DNA from: Glandiceps talaboti
Lineage: Eukaryota > Hemichordata > Enteropneusta > Spengelidae
DNA: 52,000 nucleotides
Reading direction: 5' to 3'
Assembly (NCBI RefSeq): GCF_964340395.1
Contig: NC_135557.1
Location: forward strand, 20,999,225 to 21,051,224
Program-made: the position numbers and the translations under genes
The notes under the pieces: generated by a model
What the model saw: only the letters and a program-made list of their open reading frames with translations
What the model was told of the DNA's origin: nothing
Databases searched by the model: none
Shown: positions 22,423 to 52,000 of the stretch, piece after piece
How the letters are laid out: every line of letters starts with the position of its first letter
Position numbering within the stretch: the stretch's first letter is position 1

Positions 22423-23580
22423 CTCATCATAAACCAGCAACAACCAGATGTAAACTGAATGCCATCCGTAAGGGCAAAAATTCTTGGGACATTTATCGAA
22501 ACCTAATCAGTTGTAGTCATTACCCTGGCCTAAAGAATATGTGTACTAAGTTTTGTTTGAACTGAGCCAGCTGTTTTTGAGAAAACTAAAACACAGACAG
22601 ACAGATAGATAGACACACAGACACACACACACATCACTAATGATGTAACATAAACATAATGTAATGTACCTCTGGGTGGGGGCATCTGTTAAGCGCCACC
22701 ATGAAGAGGGTAGTGGTTTCACAACAATAGTCAACCATCTATGCATGCCAAAACTGCCAAAGTACTTCATTTAATTATGTAAAGTTCAACCCAACATGTC
22801 TTTCATCAGATCCACCCCTACATATGATTTAGTTTGATCCTGTCCTATTGTTATCAGCAGGATGGATGAAACCAATAGTAAGCGACAGGGTTTTTTTCGT
22901 CATATTTTGCCTTTTTCTCTCAATTAAACTGCTAATGGTGGAAAAATTCCAAAAATCTGGACCATATTGACAACATGTGCAATCAAGTCTTTCGTGAAGT
23001 TTTCTTGGTTTCCGTTGGAAAGAGACGAGAATAAAAACGTTGTAGAAATACTTTTGAAATATGGAAAATGTATAAAGTTTTAGGTGTAGATAGCTGAGGG
23101 GCTGTATGGTACTTGTTTCTGTAGAGATAAACAAAACTAAAAAAGAACTAAAAAGAATATTTAAACTTGAGATTCTAATGAAGACAATGATGGTAATGTA
23201 GAGATTGTAAAACTTGTCTTGTTCAGTGAAATGTGGAATTGTTCCATGTCAAAGGTCATACTAGACTGCTAGCTGTTAAAAATTGTCACCACTTGGGGGC
23301 GCTCTAAAATGTGTCGCATTAACTTTAGAGTGCACTCCACCTCTCTGTGGTACATCTTCACTTCCTGATGCAGCAATTTGATGTGTATGACTTTCAACCT
23401 AGCTAACCGCCACACTGTGATGTGATGTGGGTCGAATTTCCATGGAAACAGATTTTGTGGATAGTATGTTTAATGATCATATCGTACATAGCTTGATAGA
23501 ATATTACTCTTTGTATACATATGTATAGACAAATATACTTACCTATTCTATATGTAACTATAGCAAAATATCAACTCCAA

Positions 23581-23940
23581 AATATGCTATATTCCGGTTA
23601 CTGAATATGTGACCATTTCCCAGATAATCACAGCAAGAGGCTGCCCCAGTTTTGGCAAAGTGAGGGCTAAAATTTTTGTCATGGCCACTGGTTGCATGAA
23701 GCAGTGAATGAAATGTATGTGAAAGAACTGTGTGTGTTCTGAAAACAGTATTACAATAGTGGCTAGGCATGTTTTGACTACTGGTAGTCACTTAAAAAAA
23801 GAGTATTGTGGGAACAACATAGAAAATGTGTGATAACTTAGTGTCTGCTGTCTTTATGCTGCGAATGGGTTGTGAACAGCACCCCTAGTGGCCAAACCAT
23901 GAAATCTTTTGTCTTTCCTATAACCGGAATATGGCGTATT
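23581..23940. mobile_element. MITE family F, copy 1
   Basis: A 360-bp element with 20-bp terminal inverted repeats, AATATGCTATATTCCGGTTA and (reverse complement of the right end) AATACGCCATATTCCGGTTA, differing at two positions. The interior has no coding potential. A partial inverted copy lies at 20325-20480. Confidence 0.75.
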
Positions 23941-24523
23941 GTCCTTAGATTGTGTAACAGATTACATCATATGTACTCTAAATCATGACATGTATATTCG
24001 AAATTGTGTGTCAAATCATGGATGAGTTTTGTCCATCCAATATTTCTGTTCACCCCTATATCTCCTTGCAAATGGATTGATCCAGCATTGTAAAACACCA
24101 GGAGCATTACATACACAATGAAGAGTAGGGGTGTAAGGGTGTGATGAATATGAACTTTAGTTTGGCTAGGTTAGTTGTCAAATTCTAATTATATTTTTGA
24201 CTAAAAAATACGTCATCTAATTGCTATGCACATACATGTATTGTAAATTTCGGATTCATACACTGTTGTTATGCATGCAATGTGCAAGGGGGAAAACATT
24301 CCTGTATCGTAAGAATATTTGCTGAACAATTAAAGAGTAAAGTAGGATTATGAAAACAATCAAATTGTGACTATTTTGTGATGTTTTGTACGAATGATGT
24401 GTAGATTTAGAGAGTGTTCAATGAACTGTGTAACATTAAATCTGTCTTCAGGAGAAATAAAATGATTTCAAACCAAGAAACAAGGTGTTCATAGTTTGAT
24501 TTCTTTTTTGATCTTAACCCCTG

Positions 24524-24554
<31 letters not shown>

Positions 24555-24695
24555 TACACACACACAGGCACACACAGAGACACACACACATGCATACATA
24601 CATACATACATACATACATACATACATACATACAGACACACACACACACACACACATGCAGACATACACGCGCACACACACACACACACACACAC
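24524..24695. repeat. CA / CATA compound microsatellite
   Basis: Alternating (CA)n, (CATA)n and interrupted CA tracts. All frames through it stay open only because the repeat lacks stop codons. Confidence 0.95.
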
Positions 24696-25250
24696 GGTCA
24701 CCTACCACCACCACCCCTGTATATAATAAGGTGTGCACCTGTACTGCTAAAGCTGCACTATTGAAGTTACTGAAATTCCAACTGTGGACATTGCAGAGAT
24801 TTCTCTATAATTCAGTGTATTCTAGTTTTAGCACTCTGATTAGTAGCTGGAGAGACAAGGCACGATTGTCAAATTCTTATACATAAGACCATACTACCAT
24901 GGTAAATTGAATACTATGGTTCACCAAAACAGATGAATTTCCATATGAAGATACTATCATAGTGATAATGTATTTCCTATGGAACTGGAGTAACAGAACA
25001 GACATCGTGAAAGTGAATCAAACATTATTTATTCAAAGTATGAAAACTACATATACATGGCAAGTGGCTGAAGTACTGATTTGATTTGAATGTACGAAAA
25101 AGACTTTAAATTATACCACCTCTATTTATCATTTTGTTGTCTATGTAATGTGACAGAGTTCTCCATTCATCAAACTTACAGGAGTATGCTGCAATATGAT
25201 TGTATAGCAAGTGCCAAGTACATGTGGTCAATGCCATTCTTGCAAACCAG

Positions 25251-25318
25251 AGCTGTTATTTCTTCCGCTACACTTCCAGTGGGACGGCTCCTTTAAGAGC
25301 AGTGGTTTGCAACGATGA
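25251..25318. repeat. Dispersed repeat J, copy 2
   Basis: Matches 4217-4325 in the TTATTTCTTCCGCTACACTT, CCAGTGGGACGGC and GTGGTTTGCAACGATG words, with an internal deletion relative to it. Confidence 0.55.
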
Positions 25319-26347
25319 GTCAATGCCAAAAGAATTTTTTTTTATAAAACAAGATGCATATAAACTACAATATGAGTTATTATAATAGTTATTGTAGGTT
25401 AAACCGAATGACTACTGTGGAAAATATCAGCTGCATAGTAAGAGATTAATATGAACAGAGAATTCAATGGATCTGCTGCCAATTTCAAGATGCACCTCTC
25501 ACCTCCCAATAAAATGCTACTGGTATGTATTTAGTAAATGCTGAGAGTTGTCCACATGCTACTTGAGGATAGAGGTTGGGCGTCACCTGACTATCATTGA
25601 TTCATATGCACAATCTGTTTGTGATGGCATTAGTCTTTCTCAAACAAAATAACTTAGAATAATATGTCATTGGATTCTACATATCTATACAATGTAATTA
25701 ATAACATTTTAATGGCATCTCATCAAAATAATCGATATACAGTTTGATTTGATTAATTGATGTAGCAGATAACTTTTGTCAACTAATCTTCAATCTTGTT
25801 AAAATAGACTACCTAATTTACATAATGCAACTTGCAAACCTACAGCAATCTCTGGAAACTATCAATTACCATATACCCCATTCATATATGTAGCATTCTT
25901 ACTGGAATTTTTTCATAAGAGGTCTCAGCGACCAGTTTTATAACAATGACTCTTAGAGACTAGGACGTGAAGATCTGGAAACTGATTGCTAGTTTGATAC
26001 CATTCTTACATAAAATGAAGGGTTTTTGAGAATGATTTTCTTTATCACAAGGCAGTCTGTAAAGTAACCGTGATTGGTCACTCTCATGGATCGGTCGACC
26101 CCTTTAGTAGGGGTCACCTGTTGAGGGCAGTATAACACACCGTATCACAAGGGTACTCAGATATTACAAGAGGCCTTGGACTCATTCCGACTTTTTGGAG
26201 CTGTTGTTACTTTGTTCAGCTTGAACACTACACTACATCGTGATCATGCAAGTCTGGTTTGGCTAATAAATTTTGAGGCAAATTAGCCAAATAGCTTGTA
26301 AATCTTTTGACCCAGAGGAAAGAAAGTGTATGTCTGCATATTTACTT

Positions 26348-27196
26348 TCAGTCTTCATCAAAATTCACCCCTTTAGCAACTTTCACTCTTTTGCTGTCAG
26401 GATTTAGTAAACTTCTTCCTTTTTTCTTGGGAATTTTTTGCCCTGTTTTCTGAGTAGCTGACGGATCATAGAACGCCGCCACTGATGATGAACCTGAACC
26501 TTTGTGTTTATTAGCAGTGTCAAGGTCATCTTTGGTCTTTTTCAGTTCAGTGTTCAACATTGTTGCAAGATCAGCAAGACGCATCAATACATTCTGTAGG
26601 TCTGTTTTCCGTTTACTGGCACTTGCTTCATACAGGTCAAAGGTCAAGGCTGTTGCTCCCTTCCCAGCAGTCAGTGTTGTAGTATGACCTTGTAGAGATA
26701 TGTTGAGGTCACCTGACTCGAAGGCTGACTTGATTTTATTTAAGAATGCGGTCATATTGTTGATGTTGGAAAGCTCTCGGTGAGAATCTAGTTCAGTCTT
26801 GTCAAGTTCAAGTCTCCAGACATCAATGCCATCTAGAGTATACACAAAGAGACAAAAGATAGTAAATGTTTATTACTTGTATTGTGCTATGCAATATAAC
26901 ACTTTACACAATAAAATTAGTGAAATGTTGGAGGGACCAGGTTCCATCTAGTCCTACATACATGTTGCATATTCACATACACTTTGATATACATGTATGT
27001 AAACTTGCTTCCTTTTGTAATAGCATTCAAATCCTGGGTGGATAAGTCCTGCCTACACATGTATAGTACAGCACACATCTAAATATCCAAAGAAACCAAT
27101 ATTTGGCATTATTTTTTTTCCAATGGTACATTGTAATTGTCAATGACCATGTCTGAAACCTGAGATATCTGATGAGTTTGTGTATACATATACATG

Positions 27197-27228
<32 letters not shown>

Positions 27229-27814
27229 ATGCATGTATTACATATCTGTATATCTATCCACACACAGCAGTAGGGTACCCTTGTCAACACTGTTATCGAA
27301 TGATAGAAAACAATAGTATACTTAGTAGTAAACTCTATCATGGTGGTAGCTCCATGGTTGTATGATAAATTGTTAGTCAGGCCATAGGCCCCCCACTGGT
27401 CACCATGGAGGTATAAGTATAAAGGAATACCTCCATGGTTAGACTAGCAATAGTAGTAGCATAGAGGTAGCATCACCATACTTCTACTTAGTCCTGCTTG
27501 CTGACGGTGCACGCGTTTCGCTCGAAGAAGGGACGACTTATTCCGCATGCAAGCAGGACTAACTTCTACCGTAGCATGGATGATGGATTCTTCTGTCCTT
27601 CCGATATATTTCACTTTCATTTTCAAGTGCTTCTATTAGTCTAATTCTAATTCTGTGCAGTGTCAACTTTTTACAAACCTGTGACATGCAGTGTCCAAGT
27701 ATCTCCGTGCCTTGCACAACTAGTGAAACATAATAATTTTCCCGATCCACTGTTTACTGTTGCATGGAGTGTATCAACCTCGGCTTCAATGGCTAGCTGC
27801 TTTGCAGAACTCAT
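26348..27814 (-). CDS. PAXX: PAXX, paralogue of XRCC4 and XLF (Ku-binding NHEJ factor)
   Basis: An accessory factor of classical non-homologous end joining. It binds Ku at DNA breaks and helps to hold the ligation complex. Two exons on the - strand: 27814-27679 and 26832-26348, joining to 621 nt and encoding 206 residues (human 204). The GTTTGT donor and CTCTAG acceptor agree in phase and rebuild LHVTDGIDVW, equivalent to the head-domain strand LYVTD of human PAXX. A predicted helical stalk (KRKTDLQNVLMRLADLATML and onward) spans roughly 120-155. The C-terminus, GRSLLNPDSKR followed by KGVNFDED, matches the human Ku-binding tail. Val201 and Phe203 correspond to Val199 and Phe201, which are needed for Ku binding. 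The gene is divergent from CFAP44. Confidence 0.93.
27205..27228. repeat. (TG)n microsatellite in the PAXX intron
   Basis: An uninterrupted GT dinucleotide run of about 24 bases. Confidence 0.9.
27488..27561. mobile_element. Tiny inverted-repeat element H with 8-bp TSD (hAT-like), PAXX intron
   Basis: A 74-bp element with ends TAGTCCTGCTTGC and GCAAGCAGGACTA. It is flanked by the direct repeat ACTTCTAC at 27480-27487 and 27562-27569. An 8-bp duplication is typical of hAT elements. Related sequence (TAGTCCTG.TTGCAGACGG followed by GTAAGTCG) lies at 28586-28660 and 8632-8745. Confidence 0.65.
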
Positions 27815-28175
27815 AATTGTTATCGAAAAAAGTCAAATCACATGAATCGAGTTGGGCCGCGGCGTACTTGGTGTCAAAGGTTAACTCATACCCCTTATCT
27901 TACCAAATATAATGAAACTTAGGGAAGTCGTGTATAAGACACATTTTATATTGTAATGAACCTTTGAATTTAAATATTTGAAATTTCATTGGACTGCATG
28001 TCATATTTTGACCACATATATATGCCGTATACAGACAATAATGTGTATAATCGAAAATTGATTTCATAGCTAAGGAGCCTCATTTACCCTCCTTCCCATG
28101 ATGCATAGCACATTAGTAAAGAGAGCTACAGTACGCATGCGTCCAAATCCATAGCAACAAACCTAAATTTTCAAG
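27815..28175. promoter_or_regulatory. Divergent PAXX / CFAP44 promoter
   Basis: Only 361 bp separate the two start codons on opposite strands. The palindrome ACGCATGCGT (28133-28142) is NRF1-like and shares its CGCATGCG core with the NAA50/ATP6V1A promoter. ATAGCAAC at 28151-28158 resembles one half of an RFX X-box, the usual driver of ciliary genes; the other half is poorly conserved. No TATA box is positioned convincingly for either gene. Confidence 0.55.
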
Positions 28176-51715
<23,540 letters not shown>

Positions 51716-52000
51716 GTATGTATATGTATATTGCCATCACTGACTGTATGGTCAAATAGAATTCATGTATCAGCAACAATTTTGTAAATATGAAAGTTAT
51801 AAAACTACTTGTAACATTTACCAAACTTGGGATTTTTTGACTCGATTATCTGAGCCTAGAGACGGTATGGTATGGTGCTTAAAACAATGAAATACACTTT
51901 GTTTTATTTTCGTTATTTATGACTTGACACCTAAAATTGTAGGAAGTTGATTTTGATACGTTTAGTGATGTAAAAATTATATAGCATCACTATTTTTATT
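51716..52000. other. CFAP44: Start of the next CFAP44 intron
   Basis: Begins with the GTATGT donor. No further exon or repeat is seen before the window ends. Confidence 0.75.

Larger units (their letters stand above)
22040..26347. other. Region between ATP6V1A and PAXX (convergent 3' ends)
   Basis: Holds the ATP6V1A 3' UTR, with candidate poly(A) signals at 22417-22422 (AATAAA) and 24456-24461. It also has a MITE at 23581-23940, a CA/CATA microsatellite at 24524-24695 and a copy of repeat J at 25251-25318. On the - strand, ATTAAA near 25707 and AATAAA at 25033-25028 are possible PAXX signals. No additional gene is supported; open frames through the CA tract are low-complexity artefacts. Confidence 0.6.

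Noticed and set aside
22829-23134. 101-codon - strand open frame downstream of ATP6V1A
   Set aside because: No motif or splice context; it probably lies in 3' UTR or intergenic sequence.
24407-24886. Several open frames rich in His/Thr or Cys/Val
   Set aside because: They are translations of a CA/CATA microsatellite that happens to lack stop codons.

Overview
The window is intron-rich, AT-rich nuclear DNA from a non-vertebrate bilaterian animal. Five protein-coding loci sit among many microsatellites, minisatellites, short inverted-repeat (MITE-like) elements and a tRNA-derived SINE family. Protein similarity to vertebrate orthologues, the intron density and the repeat load suggest a marine deuterostome (hemichordate or cephalochordate type) or a lophotrochozoan. 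I cannot fix the species from sequence alone.

Layout. 1-5.6 kb: repeats plus what looks like the last coding exon (956-1051) of an unidentified + strand gene. 5.8-9.3 kb: NAA50, an N-terminal acetyltransferase, on the - strand in five exons with an intact frame. 9.3-10.4 kb: a short divergent promoter. 10.4-22.0 kb: ATP6V1A, the catalytic A subunit of the V-ATPase, on the + strand in fifteen coding exons, with an intact 630-codon frame. Its first coding intron holds a 1.5 kb DNA transposon with long terminal inverted repeats, a perfect 9-bp target-site duplication and a broken RecQ-helicase-like fragment. 22.0-26.3 kb: 3' regions and a MITE. 26.3-27.8 kb: PAXX, a Ku-binding DNA-repair factor, on the - strand in two exons. 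27.8-28.2 kb: a second divergent promoter. 28.2 kb to the right edge: CFAP44 (WDR52), an axonemal dynein tether-complex protein, on the + strand. At least 25 coding exons (about 1,624 codons) are present and the 3' end lies outside the window.

The genes are housekeeping or ciliary and do not form one pathway. The arrangement is informative, however: NAA50 and ATP6V1A are head-to-head neighbours in human, with CFAP44 close by on the same chromosome band, so this looks like an ancient conserved neighbourhood. PAXX is an extra member here. Both divergent promoters contain an NRF1-like CGCATGCG core.

The most unusual signal is that many exon/intron boundaries in CFAP44, and two in ATP6V1A, have been tandemly duplicated together with their splice sites. 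At one CFAP44 exon the unit is exactly 60 bp and keeps the frame, so four consecutive GT donors could add 0, 20, 62 or 82 residues. At other boundaries the copies are decaying pseudo-splice sites whose use would truncate the protein. A 2.6 kb, roughly 100-copy 26-bp minisatellite with higher-order structure lies in another CFAP44 intron.
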